A stretch of DNA of 64,000 bases, from the NCBI RefSeq assembly GCF_019801175.1, contig NZ_JAHVJR010000002.1, forward strand, positions 434,001 through 498,000, in the 5' to 3' direction. This DNA is from Vannielia litorea. Its GTDB lineage: Bacteria; Pseudomonadota; Alphaproteobacteria; Rhodobacterales; Rhodobacteraceae. Within the stretch, counting starts at the first letter, position 1. Each line of letters opens with the position of its first letter. Positions 16,447 to 25,166 of the stretch are shown here, one piece after another. The position numbers and the translations under genes are program-made. The notes below the pieces were generated by a model. The model was not told where the DNA came from. It did no database searches and was given only the letters and a program-made list of their open reading frames with translations.

Positions 16447-17219
16447 GCGACAGCAAGGCTGATACCAAGCCCGGCTTGCGGGTGGCCGGAGGCGAGGGCG
16501 GTTTGCGCGTGGTGAACATGCGCAAGAGCTACCGCAAACGCCTCGTGATCCGCGATGTCAGCATGGAGCTGGGCCGGGGCGAGGTTGTGGGCCTGCTCGG
16601 CCCCAACGGCTCGGGCAAGACGACCTGTTTTTACACCATCGCCGGGCTGATCGTGCCGGAAAGCGGCCATATCACCATCGACGGGCGCGAGGTGACGAGC
16701 CTGCCGATGTATCGCCGCGCCAAGCTGGGCATCGGCTACCTGCCGCAGGAAATGTCGATCTTTCGCGGGTTGAACGTGGAAGACAACATCATGGCAATTT
16801 TGGAAATCGCCGAGAGTGACCGCCACAAGCGGCGCGAGCGGCTGGAGGAGCTGCTCTCGGAATTCGCCATCGAGCACCTGCGCCGCGCACCTGCCCTCGC
16901 CCTTTCGGGCGGTGAGCGCCGCCGGGTGGAGATTGCCCGTTGCCTCGCCGCCGACCCGAAATACCTGCTGCTCGACGAGCCGTTTGCCGGGGTCGACCCG
17001 ATCTCGGTGGGGGAGATCCGGCACCTCGTGGCCGACCTCAAGACCCGGGGCATCGGCGTGCTGATCACCGATCACAACGTGCGGGAGACGCTGGAGACGG
17101 TCGATCGCGCCTACATTCTGCATGACGGCAAGATCCTGATGAGCGGCACCGCCGACGAGGTGGTGAAGGATGAGAACGTGCGCCGTGTCTACCTCGGCGA
17201 CAGCTTCCGCATCATGTAG
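16443..17219 (+). CDS. lptB: LPS export ABC transporter ATP-binding protein LptB
   Basis: LptB powers LPS extraction with LptFG, whose genes are not in this window. The 258 residues contain Walker A GPNGSGKTTC, the Q-loop GYLPQEMSIFRGLNVEDN, the signature LSGGERRRVEIAR, Walker B YLLLDEPFAGVDP and the H-loop ITDHNVRETL. The start is an unusual TTG at 16443 inside the lptA stop (TTGA). The first ~20 residues precede the conserved ABC domain, and no ATG lies before VVNMRKSYRKR. The rpoN gene follows 11 bp later. Confidence 0.95.
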   Translation: MSDSKADTKPGLRVAGGEGGLRVVNMRKSYRKRLVIRDVSMELGRGEVVGLLGPNGSGKTTCFYTIAGLIVPESGHITIDGREVTSLPMYRRAKLGIGYLPQEMSIFRGLNVEDNIMAILEIAESDRHKRRERLEELLSEFAIEHLRRAPALALSGGERRRVEIARCLAADPKYLLLDEPFAGVDPISVGEIRHLVADLKTRGIGVLITDHNVRETLETVDRAYILHDGKILMSGTADEVVKDENVRRVYLGDSFRIM

Positions 17220-17230
17220 GGCGGGCTGAG

Positions 17231-18541
17231 GTGAGCGGCCCGCAAACCCGGCTTGAACTTCGTCAGACCCAACGGCTCGCCATGTCTCCGGCGCTGCAGC
17301 AATCGGTTGCAGTGCTGGCGCTGGGCGGGGTGGTGCTGGAGGAGATGATCGCCGAGGCGGCATCGGAAAACCCGTTTCTGATCTACACGCCGATGGATGC
17401 CGCCTCGGGTGTCTCGGGTGCCAGCCTCAGCGCCTATGACGTGGCCTTGCAGACGGTGGCGGCCACGCCGAGCCTTGGCGAGCATCTGTGCAGCCAGATC
17501 GCCCTGATGGACCTGCCCGCCGATGTGGCCGAGGCGGCGATGAACCTTGCTTATGACCTCGATGAAAACGGCTTTCTCACCCAGCCCGACGCGCAGGCCG
17601 TGGCGCGGGATCACGGCATCCCCGAGATCCGGGCGATGCAGGCGGTGCGGGCGTTGCAGGCTTGCGAGCCTGCGGGGATCGGCGCGTTCAGCCTGATCGA
17701 CAGTGTGAGGCTGCAAATGCTGGATGCCGGGCTCTCGGGCGAGCGGATCCAGCTGATCCTGACCGGGCTGCCCTATTTCACCAAGGGCCAGACCAACCTG
17801 ATCGGGCCGGCACTTGGCCTGACCGCTGAGGAGGCCGAGGAGATCACCGATTTGGTGCGCTCGCTGGACCCGTCACCGGGCCGGGCGTTCGACACGGCAG
17901 ACCCGATCATCCGCGTGCCTGAGCTGGTGGTGTCGGAGGGCAAGGACGCCGCGCTGGAGGTGGAGCTGGTCAACGACCACGCGCCCCGGCTGAAGATCGA
18001 CAGCGAGCTGGCGGCGGCGCGGGGGGACATGGCCACCAACCACTTCAGGGACGCCCGAGACCTGATCGCCGCGGTCAAATACCGGGGCAAGACGCTGTTG
18101 GCCGTGGGCCGGGCGGTGGTGGATGCACAGGCGGGCTATTTCACCGGGCGCAGCAAGGCGCTGGCACCGCTCACCCGCTCGGCGATTGCCGAGCGACTCT
18201 CGCTGCACAAGTCCACCGTAGGCCGTGCCATTGCAGGCAAGACGATGCTCTGGAGGGGCGAGATCATCGAGCTGGATAGCCTCTTTCCGGCAGCCCTCAC
18301 CGCCGGGCCGGGCAAGCCGGTTTCGAGCCATGCGGCGCAGCTCGCCATCGCCCGACTCGTGGCTTCGGAGGAGCGCGATTCGGTGCTCTCGGACGAGGCG
18401 ATCTGTGAAAGGTTGAGAGAGGATGGAGTTGACATCTCGCGGCGAACTGTCGCCAAATACAGAAAATGCCTGAACATACCGTCCTCCGCAAATCGACGCC
18501 GCCTGCTGACCAAATCAGCGGAGCAGCGCCGAACTCGGTGA
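17231..18541 (+). CDS. rpoN: RNA polymerase sigma-54 factor
   Basis: The 436-residue protein starts at GTG. Region I (LRQTQRLAMSPALQQSV, ENPFL) binds activators. The acidic region II is nearly absent, making the protein shorter than the enterobacterial ~477 residues. The core-binding and helix-turn-helix regions follow (SRSAIAERLSLHKSTVGRAI is part of the HTH, read here as TRSAIAERLSLHKSTVGRAI). The RpoN box is SRRTVAKYR, with Ser instead of the common first Ala. It belongs to the classical lptB-rpoN-hpf-ptsN arrangement. Confidence 0.95.
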   Translation: MSGPQTRLELRQTQRLAMSPALQQSVAVLALGGVVLEEMIAEAASENPFLIYTPMDAASGVSGASLSAYDVALQTVAATPSLGEHLCSQIALMDLPADVAEAAMNLAYDLDENGFLTQPDAQAVARDHGIPEIRAMQAVRALQACEPAGIGAFSLIDSVRLQMLDAGLSGERIQLILTGLPYFTKGQTNLIGPALGLTAEEAEEITDLVRSLDPSPGRAFDTADPIIRVPELVVSEGKDAALEVELVNDHAPRLKIDSELAAARGDMATNHFRDARDLIAAVKYRGKTLLAVGRAVVDAQAGYFTGRSKALAPLTRSAIAERLSLHKSTVGRAIAGKTMLWRGEIIELDSLFPAALTAGPGKPVSSHAAQLAIARLVASEERDSVLSDEAICERLREDGVDISRRTVAKYRKCLNIPSSANRRRLLTKSAEQRRTR

Positions 18542-18649
18542 AATCCACACAACGCCGCATTACATAGTGATTGCCCACCGGCACGCATGGCGCTGTGCCG
18601 TGCTTCCGCCGATGGGATGAAGACCCAGAAGAAGACCCCAGGAGGTGCC

Positions 18650-19222
18650 ATGCGCTACCAGATCAGCGGAAAACAGATCGACATCGGTGAAGCTCTGCAA
18701 ACTCACGTGCAGTCCGGCCTCGGTGCAGTCGTGGACAAATACGCGGAGCGTCCGACCGACGCGAACGTTGTCTTCTCGAAGAGCGCCCACGAGTTCGTGT
18801 GCGAGTCGACCATTCACCTTTCGACCGGCCTCACCGCCTCTGCCAAGGCCCATGCGGCCGAGATCTACTCCGCTTTCGAGCTGTGTTGCGACAAGATGGA
18901 AAAGCAACTCAGGCGCTACAAACGCCGCCTGAAGGACCACCACAAGGAGCGCACGCAGCCGGTTGAATTCATCGGTGCCTCCTCGTATATCCTCGCCGCA
19001 TCGGAAGACACCGACACCGAGGAGCCGGATAGCCTCCAGCCGATGATCATCGCAGAGATGGAGGCCCGCGTGCCTTCGCTGTCTGTCGGTGAGGCTGTGA
19101 TGCAGATGGAGCTCCAAGGCGCGCCGGTTCTGGTTTTCCGCAATGAAGGGCATAGTGGTGTCAACGTGGTGTACCGTCGGGACGACGGGAACATCGGCTG
19201 GATCGACACCCAACAGGAATGA
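18650..19222 (+). CDS. hpf: Ribosome hibernation promoting factor, long form
   Basis: HPF binds the 30S subunit and dimerises ribosomes into inactive 100S particles. The 190 residues contain an N-terminal S30AE domain (MRYQISGKQIDIGEALQTHV, KRLKDHHKE) and a C-terminal dimerisation domain (EARVPSLSVGEAVMQMELQG, NVVYRRDDGNIGWIDTQ), so this is the long form. The start is fixed by AGGAGG 5 bp before ATG 18650; the upstream frame to 18587 is ignored. It follows rpoN by 108 bp. Confidence 0.95.
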   Translation: MRYQISGKQIDIGEALQTHVQSGLGAVVDKYAERPTDANVVFSKSAHEFVCESTIHLSTGLTASAKAHAAEIYSAFELCCDKMEKQLRRYKRRLKDHHKERTQPVEFIGASSYILAASEDTDTEEPDSLQPMIIAEMEARVPSLSVGEAVMQMELQGAPVLVFRNEGHSGVNVVYRRDDGNIGWIDTQQE

Positions 19223-19261
19223 GTGGCGCCCCGCTGGAGGGGCGGGAAGGCCGGGCAGAGC

Positions 19262-19726
19262 ATGGAACTGCGAGAAATCCTCAAGCCTGAGGCCGTGAAG
19301 GTCTTGCAGGGCGTGAGCAGCAAGAAGCGGCTGTTTCAGCAGCTCGCCGAGCAGGCTCACGCCGCCTATGGGATGGAATCCCAGCGCTCTGTCGATGCGC
19401 TCATGGAACGTGAAAGCCTCGGCCCCACCGGTGTGGGCCGGGGCGTTGCCCTGCCGCATGCGCGGCTTGAGGGGCTGGATTCGGTCGTGGGCGTGTTCTT
19501 CCGGATCGAGAAGCCGGTGGATTTCGACTCGGTGGACCGGCAGCCGGTGGATCTGGTGTTTGCCCTCTTCGCGCCGCAGGATTCGGGCGTGGATCACCTC
19601 AAGGCTCTGGCGCTGGTCTCGCGCACGCTGCGGGACGCGGGAGTTTGCGGCAAGCTGCGCGCCAATGATGCGCCCTCGACCCTGCACACCATTCTGACAG
19701 AAGCGCCCGGCGAACAGGCGGCCTGA
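19262..19726 (+). CDS. ptsN: Nitrogen-regulatory PTS enzyme IIA (PtsN)
   Basis: A 154-residue EIIA-Ntr protein in which His66 in VALPHARLEGL is the phosphorylated residue. The IREIL-type N-terminus (MELREILKPEAV) and LALVSRTLRD region are typical. It takes part in the phosphoryl relay that senses nitrogen and potassium status. The ATG at 19262 is preferred to the upstream frame start at 19223 because it gives the family N-terminus. It ends 10 bp before the convergent sulfotransferase gene. Confidence 0.93.
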   Translation: MELREILKPEAVKVLQGVSSKKRLFQQLAEQAHAAYGMESQRSVDALMERESLGPTGVGRGVALPHARLEGLDSVVGVFFRIEKPVDFDSVDRQPVDLVFALFAPQDSGVDHLKALALVSRTLRDAGVCGKLRANDAPSTLHTILTEAPGEQAA

Positions 19727-19736
19727 GCCGCGTCGA

Positions 19737-21173
19737 CTAGCTGTTGCGCAGCCGCTTGAAGCCGAAGGCCAGATAATCGCGCTGGTAGGCATCGATTGCC
19801 GCCTGCTCGATATCGTCATCGAGAATCGCGTCCAGCAGCATGGCGCCGGCCTCTTCGGGCGGCTCCGGGGCTACTGAGCTTTCAATCTCGCACTGCGCCA
19901 GAAGCTGGGAGAGCCCGAGCGCCAGCTGATCTTCGCGGATCACCATGTCGGGCTGGCCCAGTTCGGCGAATCCTTGGATCACCGCCGCCTGGCTGGCCCA
20001 TGCCGCATCGATCCGCACGCCGGTCTGCCCGGCGAGGTTGGCCTTGAGGAACTTCAGGTAGGCGAGAAAGGCGGCGTGGTGGGCGGCGGTGTCATAGTCT
20101 TCGCCCGGCTCGCCCTCGGGGAGGGGCACCTTGTAGCCTTCGCGCAGGGTGCGGCGGATTTTGACGAAGGCTTCCTCGCCCTCGGCCCGCAGGATGTGAT
20201 GGCAGAACACGCGATGCGCCCGTTCCAGCGGGTGGGCGACGACCGAGAAACTGCGGCCACCCTTGTTTTGCCGTCGCCATTGGCGAAGGGTCTTTTGGTT
20301 GAAGCCGCGTTGCAGCGCCTCGGTCTCCGCTCCGTCGAGCGCGGCCATCCACGCCTCCACCGGGCCGAGGGCCGCGCCCTTCACCGGCATATGCAGGATC
20401 GGGCTTTTGGCGCAGGCGAGATAGGTGGGCACCACCCCGCCGCGCCGTGGCTCGAAGTTGGGGGTGCGGGTGAGGCCGAAGGTGTCGATCTTCGCGAGCG
20501 CGGCCTGCATCTCGTCGAAGTTGGCGACCTTTTCATCCAGCCCGCCGGGATTTTGCTTTTTCAGCTTGGTCGAAAGCTCTTCGAGCGGGGCCTCGCAGCC
20601 AAGATACCGCGCGAGGCCGTTCAGCACGCCAAGGTCGTTGATATCCTCATACGCGATGTAGAAGCCGGTTTGCCCGGTGATCTGCATCTCGTGCTGGAGC
20701 AGGAGATGAAACGCCTGCAACTCGGCCACCAGCGCTTCGAACTCGGCGCCATCGAAGCGGATTTTTGCGTCGCGCCGGTGTTTGGCATCGGTCAGCCGCC
20801 ACTGGCCGGTCTCGGCGGCGATCTTGCGGCTGACGTAGCTCTCCAGCGGGTTGCGGGTGAGGATGACCTTGGCGCAGCGCGGGTCCGGCAGGCAGGCCTC
20901 CAGCACGCGGGGGTCGTGATCGTGGAAGAAGCGGAAGCCGGGCAGGCCCTTGGTGTTCTTCTTCATCCGGTCGATCAGGCGGAGCGGGTCGGCCTCGCGC
21001 GCGGCGAGGGTCATGTCGAACAGTTCCTTGGTGTTATGGTGCCCGACGAAATGCGGATTGAAGGCCTCGCCGTAGCAGTGCAGCCCGTCGAACCGGTTGA
21101 TGTTCTCTTCAAGGTAATTGGAGCCCGTGCGCATCTCGCCGAAGATCACGAAGTAGTCGAAACGGGCACTCAT
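19737..21173 (-). CDS. Two-domain sulfotransferase
   Basis: The N-terminal half (1-~240) is a PAPS-dependent sulfotransferase of the Stf0/NodH kind: FGEMRTGSNYLEENI is the 5'-phosphosulfate loop and VILTRNPLESYVSRK the 3'-phosphate site. The second half has its own 3'-phosphate-like stretch (VVAHPLERAHRVFCHHIL), preceded by a weak loop-like HMPVKGAALGPVEAW. This resembles the carbohydrate sulfotransferase-2 family but is degenerate. At 478 residues it is about twice a single domain. It is the last gene of the glycosyltransferase operon (7-bp gap), so a glycan is the likely acceptor. Confidence 0.8.
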   Translation of the reverse strand: MSARFDYFVIFGEMRTGSNYLEENINRFDGLHCYGEAFNPHFVGHHNTKELFDMTLAAREADPLRLIDRMKKNTKGLPGFRFFHDHDPRVLEACLPDPRCAKVILTRNPLESYVSRKIAAETGQWRLTDAKHRRDAKIRFDGAEFEALVAELQAFHLLLQHEMQITGQTGFYIAYEDINDLGVLNGLARYLGCEAPLEELSTKLKKQNPGGLDEKVANFDEMQAALAKIDTFGLTRTPNFEPRRGGVVPTYLACAKSPILHMPVKGAALGPVEAWMAALDGAETEALQRGFNQKTLRQWRRQNKGGRSFSVVAHPLERAHRVFCHHILRAEGEEAFVKIRRTLREGYKVPLPEGEPGEDYDTAAHHAAFLAYLKFLKANLAGQTGVRIDAAWASQAAVIQGFAELGQPDMVIREDQLALGLSQLLAQCEIESSVAPEPPEEAGAMLLDAILDDDIEQAAIDAYQRDYLAFGFKRLRNS

Positions 21174-21180
21174 TTTAGGG

Positions 21181-22878
21181 TCACTTCTTTACCAGATAGG
21201 GGCGCTGGGCGTCGGCGGAGGTGGGCACCAGCGCGGGATCGACCGGGAAATCGCCGGCAAGATAGGGGTTCATCCCCTGGTTCTTCAGGGTTTGCAGGAA
21301 GCGGCCGAAGCCGTTGAGATCATGCATCAGCGGCGCTGCGGTGAGGCGGCGGCGGGCGCCGGGCATGATATCGTCCATGATGGTCTGGAGGTTGTTCATC
21401 GGGTCTTCGATGAATTCCGCCAGCGTCCAGATCCGGACCCGCGCCTTGGCGTAGGGCGAGCGCAGGGTGCGCATATGCTCGGCCTCGATGGATTGCAGCC
21501 TCGCGGCCTCCTTGCGGACGACCGATGAATTGATGCCCAGCTTGAACAGGCCAATCGCCCAAGCCCCGGTGATGACCGAGATCTGCGCCTTGGGATCGGT
21601 GGCGATGAACCACTCGATCTTCTGGCTGTCGCCCGGGCCGAACTGGAACATCTGCCGCTCGCCGCGGGTGTTCCAGATCAGGCTGGTCAGAAAGGCCTCG
21701 GGGTTGTGGTCGCGCAGCAGGGCGCTGTCGGGCAGGTTGCCGTTGTAGGTTGGCTCGCCGCCCGCGTAATTGACCCTGTCGGGGGCGAAGAGATGGCCAT
21801 GGACCCGGCCACCGGCAGTTTTGCCAAGCCATGTATCGAAGTTGGAGAACAGCTCGGAAAACCCCTCGAACACCGAGTAGGACTCCGAGGTCTTGCCGTT
21901 TTCCCAGTCGCGGTTGGGGAAGCGGCTCTGCATGTAGAGGCCGGGGCGGCCGAGCGTGCGGCGGTCGACGGCCTTGGCAAACAGCCGGTCGATCTTGGAG
22001 GGGTTCGGCTCGGCGTTCTTGGTGACCTTCGGGTCGTTCGACAGGAAGGAGGCATAGAGCCGGTTGGCTTGCGGCCAGATCTTGCGGGCGACGAAGCAGT
22101 CGGAGCGGCGCAGGAGCTGCAGGTGATCGTCGTAGAAGATGTGCGGCTTGCCCTGAAAGTCGAACTTGGAAAGCGTCAGCGAGCGGCTCTCCACATCGTT
22201 GGAATAGACCCGGACGATGGATTGAAAGTAGCTCTCGTCGGGGATCCAGACGCGCTTGAAGTAGCGGTCGTAGAGCGGGCGGTCGGGATCGGTGAGGATG
22301 GCCTCGAGGGTCGGACGCGAGAGGCACCACCATTGCGAGCCGAGGTGCGGCACCAGCCCCTTGGGCACCCTGCGCTTGAACCGCACGGCCCGTTGCAAGG
22401 CGACGTACCGGTCGAACAGGAAGCGCTGTTTCTTCCATGAGAATGGGAAGCGCAGGGTAAACCGCTCGCTGTCGAAGCCGCCCTTGGTCCATGTCACGTC
22501 TTCGATGGTGACGCTTTCGATGAAGTCGGTGCGCGGGCGGGCCTTGAGGTAGGCGCGCAGCTCCTGCACCGGGCGAAGCGGCAGGCATGAGCCGGAGGCG
22601 AGATAGACGTGGCTGACCTCGGGGTGCTGCTCCAGCATGATCTCCGCCGCCTTCTGGGTGGCGGCGACGATGTTCCATGTGCCCCACTCGCAGAGGTAGC
22701 GCGGCGCGAAGCTGACGTTGTCGAGATCGGCGAGCGAGGCGGTGAGCTTTTCGTAGGCCTTGCGCGGCACCTTCTTGTCGCAGTGGATGACGATGGGGCA
22801 GCCGCTGGTGGCCCAGTGCCGGGCAGTCTGGCTGGCGCGGTCGAGCGCGGTATGCACGAGCATCACGAAGCCGACCAT
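21181..22878 (-). CDS. Core-2/I-branching-type glycosyltransferase (GT14) with unknown C-terminal domain
   Basis: The first ~270 residues match the Branch/GT14 family (VGFVMLVHTALDRASQTARH, VIHCDKKVP, YLASGSCLPLRPVQEL, GSQWWCLSR, WIPDESYFQSIV), as in beta-1,6-N-acetylglucosaminyl- and xylosyltransferases. The remaining ~290 residues form a separate region of unknown function, recalled as DUF5927 in Rhodobacterales homologues (not verified). The ATG at 22878 shares its A with the stop of the preceding gene (TGATG), so the 24 extra upstream codons are not used. The protein probably adds a branch sugar to a surface polysaccharide. Confidence 0.8.
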   Translation of the reverse strand: MVGFVMLVHTALDRASQTARHWATSGCPIVIHCDKKVPRKAYEKLTASLADLDNVSFAPRYLCEWGTWNIVAATQKAAEIMLEQHPEVSHVYLASGSCLPLRPVQELRAYLKARPRTDFIESVTIEDVTWTKGGFDSERFTLRFPFSWKKQRFLFDRYVALQRAVRFKRRVPKGLVPHLGSQWWCLSRPTLEAILTDPDRPLYDRYFKRVWIPDESYFQSIVRVYSNDVESRSLTLSKFDFQGKPHIFYDDHLQLLRRSDCFVARKIWPQANRLYASFLSNDPKVTKNAEPNPSKIDRLFAKAVDRRTLGRPGLYMQSRFPNRDWENGKTSESYSVFEGFSELFSNFDTWLGKTAGGRVHGHLFAPDRVNYAGGEPTYNGNLPDSALLRDHNPEAFLTSLIWNTRGERQMFQFGPGDSQKIEWFIATDPKAQISVITGAWAIGLFKLGINSSVVRKEAARLQSIEAEHMRTLRSPYAKARVRIWTLAEFIEDPMNNLQTIMDDIMPGARRRLTAAPLMHDLNGFGRFLQTLKNQGMNPYLAGDFPVDPALVPTSADAQRPYLVKK

Positions 22879-23912
22879 CAGGCCCAGTTCCCCTTGGACA
22901 TCAGCCCGAGAATTTCGAGCTGCCGCCAGTTGATGTAGCGCTCGCTCCACTTGGTCCAGAAATCAGGATTGTCGCGCAGCACGCGGGCGTAGGCCTTGTA
23001 CTCGTGGCTCGCCGCATAGTGCTGGCCGCGCTCCAGCTCCTCCTCGGACTTGGCGGAGAAGGTATCGAGAAACTTGGCGTGGAGCAGGATGCCCGAGGCC
23101 TTCTCGCCGCCCCACTCATCGTAGGTCAGGTTCAGGCCGCGGGGCAGCAGCATGTGGGTGGAGCTGACATAGGTGTAGCTGCGATCCCATTTCACCAGCG
23201 GAATCTTGTTGAGCGCGGGCGCCCGCTCGGGGGCATCGCCAAAGAAGGCACGGGCGCGGGGGCCGCCCTGAATCCACAGGTTGCCATACATGGCGTTGCG
23301 GGTGATCTGGTAGTTGCCGCTGTCGAAATAGCTGGCGATCTCGAGCGGGTTCTGCCCCTCGCTGTAGGGTAACGCATCGAGCGGCCCCTTTGGATACATG
23401 TCGAGCAGCATGGCCGAGAAGGACTTGATCGAGGAGGCATCGAGCCAGTCGGTCAGGGCGCGGATGGGCCGGGTATCGCAGAACGGGTAGACGAAGAACT
23501 CATCGACATCGACCACGAGCGCCCAATGCCCGTGGGCGTATCTGCGTTGCAGCCAGTTGAGCCAGTCGACCCCGAAGCGGGCGCGTTTGTAGCTGTGCTC
23601 GGTGGTCCAGAGCGAGACATCGCCCTGATCGGCCAGGTATTCGCGTGAGCCGTCATCGGAGCCGTTATCGACGATGAAGAAATGCGCGATGCCGAGCTTG
23701 CGGTAATAATCCAGAAAATAGGGCAGGCGGATGCGCTCGTTGCGCAGGGTGACAAAGGCGAGCACATCGCCGGGGCGGACGGCGGCGCTGCGGTTGGCCA
23801 CTGAGGATAGCTCACGCCGCTTGCGCAAAGCGCGGATGCGCCAGCGTTTCCGCTGGAGCCGCAAGCGGTATGATCTCAAAGCGCCCAACTCAATCCTTCG
23901 CCCCGGGGGCAT
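22878..23912 (-). CDS. Glycosyltransferase family 2-like protein (Glyco_tranf_2_4 type)
   Basis: The 344 residues begin with a very basic N-terminus. Then come LAFVTLRNERIRLPYFLDYY and HFFIVDNGSDDGSREYL, with the metal-binding ALVVDVDEFFVYP (DVD) at residues ~132-144. That is the layout of the GT-A family with PF13704-like domains. The acceptor is unknown. It sits between the GT1 and GT14 genes in the operon, with a 15-bp gap upstream and a one-base stop/start overlap downstream. Confidence 0.8.
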   Translation of the reverse strand: MPPGRRIELGALRSYRLRLQRKRWRIRALRKRRELSSVANRSAAVRPGDVLAFVTLRNERIRLPYFLDYYRKLGIAHFFIVDNGSDDGSREYLADQGDVSLWTTEHSYKRARFGVDWLNWLQRRYAHGHWALVVDVDEFFVYPFCDTRPIRALTDWLDASSIKSFSAMLLDMYPKGPLDALPYSEGQNPLEIASYFDSGNYQITRNAMYGNLWIQGGPRARAFFGDAPERAPALNKIPLVKWDRSYTYVSSTHMLLPRGLNLTYDEWGGEKASGILLHAKFLDTFSAKSEEELERGQHYAASHEYKAYARVLRDNPDFWTKWSERYINWRQLEILGLMSKGNWA

Positions 23913-23927
23913 GGCGGAACCGCGGTA

Positions 23928-25166
23928 TCAGGTTACGCTTAAAACTGTGTTGAAATGCGACTCCCACGTAGGGAGCGTCGCCAACTCCACCTCGTCCGAC
24001 GGCCCCGCACCGTTCGTTGTTGCCATTTCATAAATGGTCTTGGCCCATAGATAGCTATCGTTCCCATCCAGGTAAACTGGCAATTCCCCGAGAAATTCAC
24101 GGTAAACCGTTAGGTTATTGGCCAGCGCCGGGGTGCCGAGGGCGAGTGCTTCGGCGGGCGGCAGGCCGAAGCCTTCGGCGTGGGAGGGGAAGAGGGCGGC
24201 ACAGGCACCTGCGGTGAGCGCGGCGACGGCCCCATCGGAGAGGCCGGGCAGCTCATGGATCGGTGCGCCGCTTTCGCGCAGGGCGTCGAGCCGGGCGAAG
24301 AGGGCCTCGTTGTTCCAGCCGCGGCTGCCGATGATGAAGAGCGCGGGCGTTTTGCCGGGCATCTCGGCGAGTTTCTCCCATGCGTCGAGCAGGAGCGCGT
24401 GGTTCTTGCGCGGCTCGATGGTGCCCGTGGTCACGAAATAGGGGGTGCCGGTTGGCAAGCCTTCGGGCAGGTCGCCGGGCCGAGGTGCAGGGCGCTCTAC
24501 CCCGAGCAGGGCCACCGTGGCCTCCGGCATTCGGCCGAACTGGCCGAACCAATGGGCGGTGCGGCTGCGGGTGTCTTCGGAGTTGCAGATCAGCCGGGTG
24601 GCGTGGCGGCTGACCCGCCGCATGGCTGCCTCGAATTTTTCGGGCTGCCCCTCGCGCTGGTACTGCGGGTAATCGAGCGGGATCATGTCGTGGATCAGCA
24701 CGGTGATCTCGGCGCCCTGCGCGCGGAAGGCGGTGAGCACCCGCTCGGTGAGGTTGGAGTGGCCCACGTTGAGGTAGCGCGTGCCTTTGGGCAGGTGCCG
24801 CGCCAGCATGGCGCTCAGGCGCGGGCGGGGGCAGGAGGCGCGGGCGAGCCTGCGGATATCGGCATGCACGCGGCGCTGGAGCGCGTTGAGCCGCCGGTTG
24901 AGTAATCCGCGCAGATCGGCCCGGCCCCATTGCCCGCCCCCGTCCAGCCGCTCGGCCAGCAGCGCCACGCCCTCGCGGTCGAGCAGGGCGAAGGAGAGCG
25001 GCTGACGGATCAGGGCAAAGAGCGGCGCGTCTTCGGCCAGCAGCCTGTCGAGATAGGCGCGTTCGACCCGGTCCACCCCGGTAAGCGGCCCGCGTCCGAC
25101 ACGGGAGACGAGCCGCGACAGATCTAGGCAGCGGGGCCGGTCGGAGGAGGAGGGCTCAGCGCTCAT
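23928..25166 (-). CDS. Glycosyltransferase family 1 (GT-B)
   Basis: The 412-residue retaining GT4-type enzyme has an acceptor-side N-terminal domain (HDMIPLDYPQYQREG, RLICNSEDTRSR). The donor-side domain carries YFVTTGTIEPRKNHALLLDAW, FIIGSRGWNN and the E-x7-E motif FPSHAEGFGLPPAEALALGTP. The substrate is unknown. Its start overlaps the galE end by 11 bp, so it is co-translated with the nucleotide-sugar genes that may supply its donor. Sequence near the stop (23928-24060) is slightly poorer in G+C than the rest. Confidence 0.88.
   Translation of the reverse strand: MSAEPSSSDRPRCLDLSRLVSRVGRGPLTGVDRVERAYLDRLLAEDAPLFALIRQPLSFALLDREGVALLAERLDGGGQWGRADLRGLLNRRLNALQRRVHADIRRLARASCPRPRLSAMLARHLPKGTRYLNVGHSNLTERVLTAFRAQGAEITVLIHDMIPLDYPQYQREGQPEKFEAAMRRVSRHATRLICNSEDTRSRTAHWFGQFGRMPEATVALLGVERPAPRPGDLPEGLPTGTPYFVTTGTIEPRKNHALLLDAWEKLAEMPGKTPALFIIGSRGWNNEALFARLDALRESGAPIHELPGLSDGAVAALTAGACAALFPSHAEGFGLPPAEALALGTPALANNLTVYREFLGELPVYLDGNDSYLWAKTIYEMATTNGAGPSDEVELATLPTWESHFNTVLSVT

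Noticed and set aside
18588..18608. Possible sigma-54 promoter before hpf (TGGCGC...TGCTT)
   Set aside because: GG and GC elements are 11 bp apart instead of 10 and the -12 element is poor.
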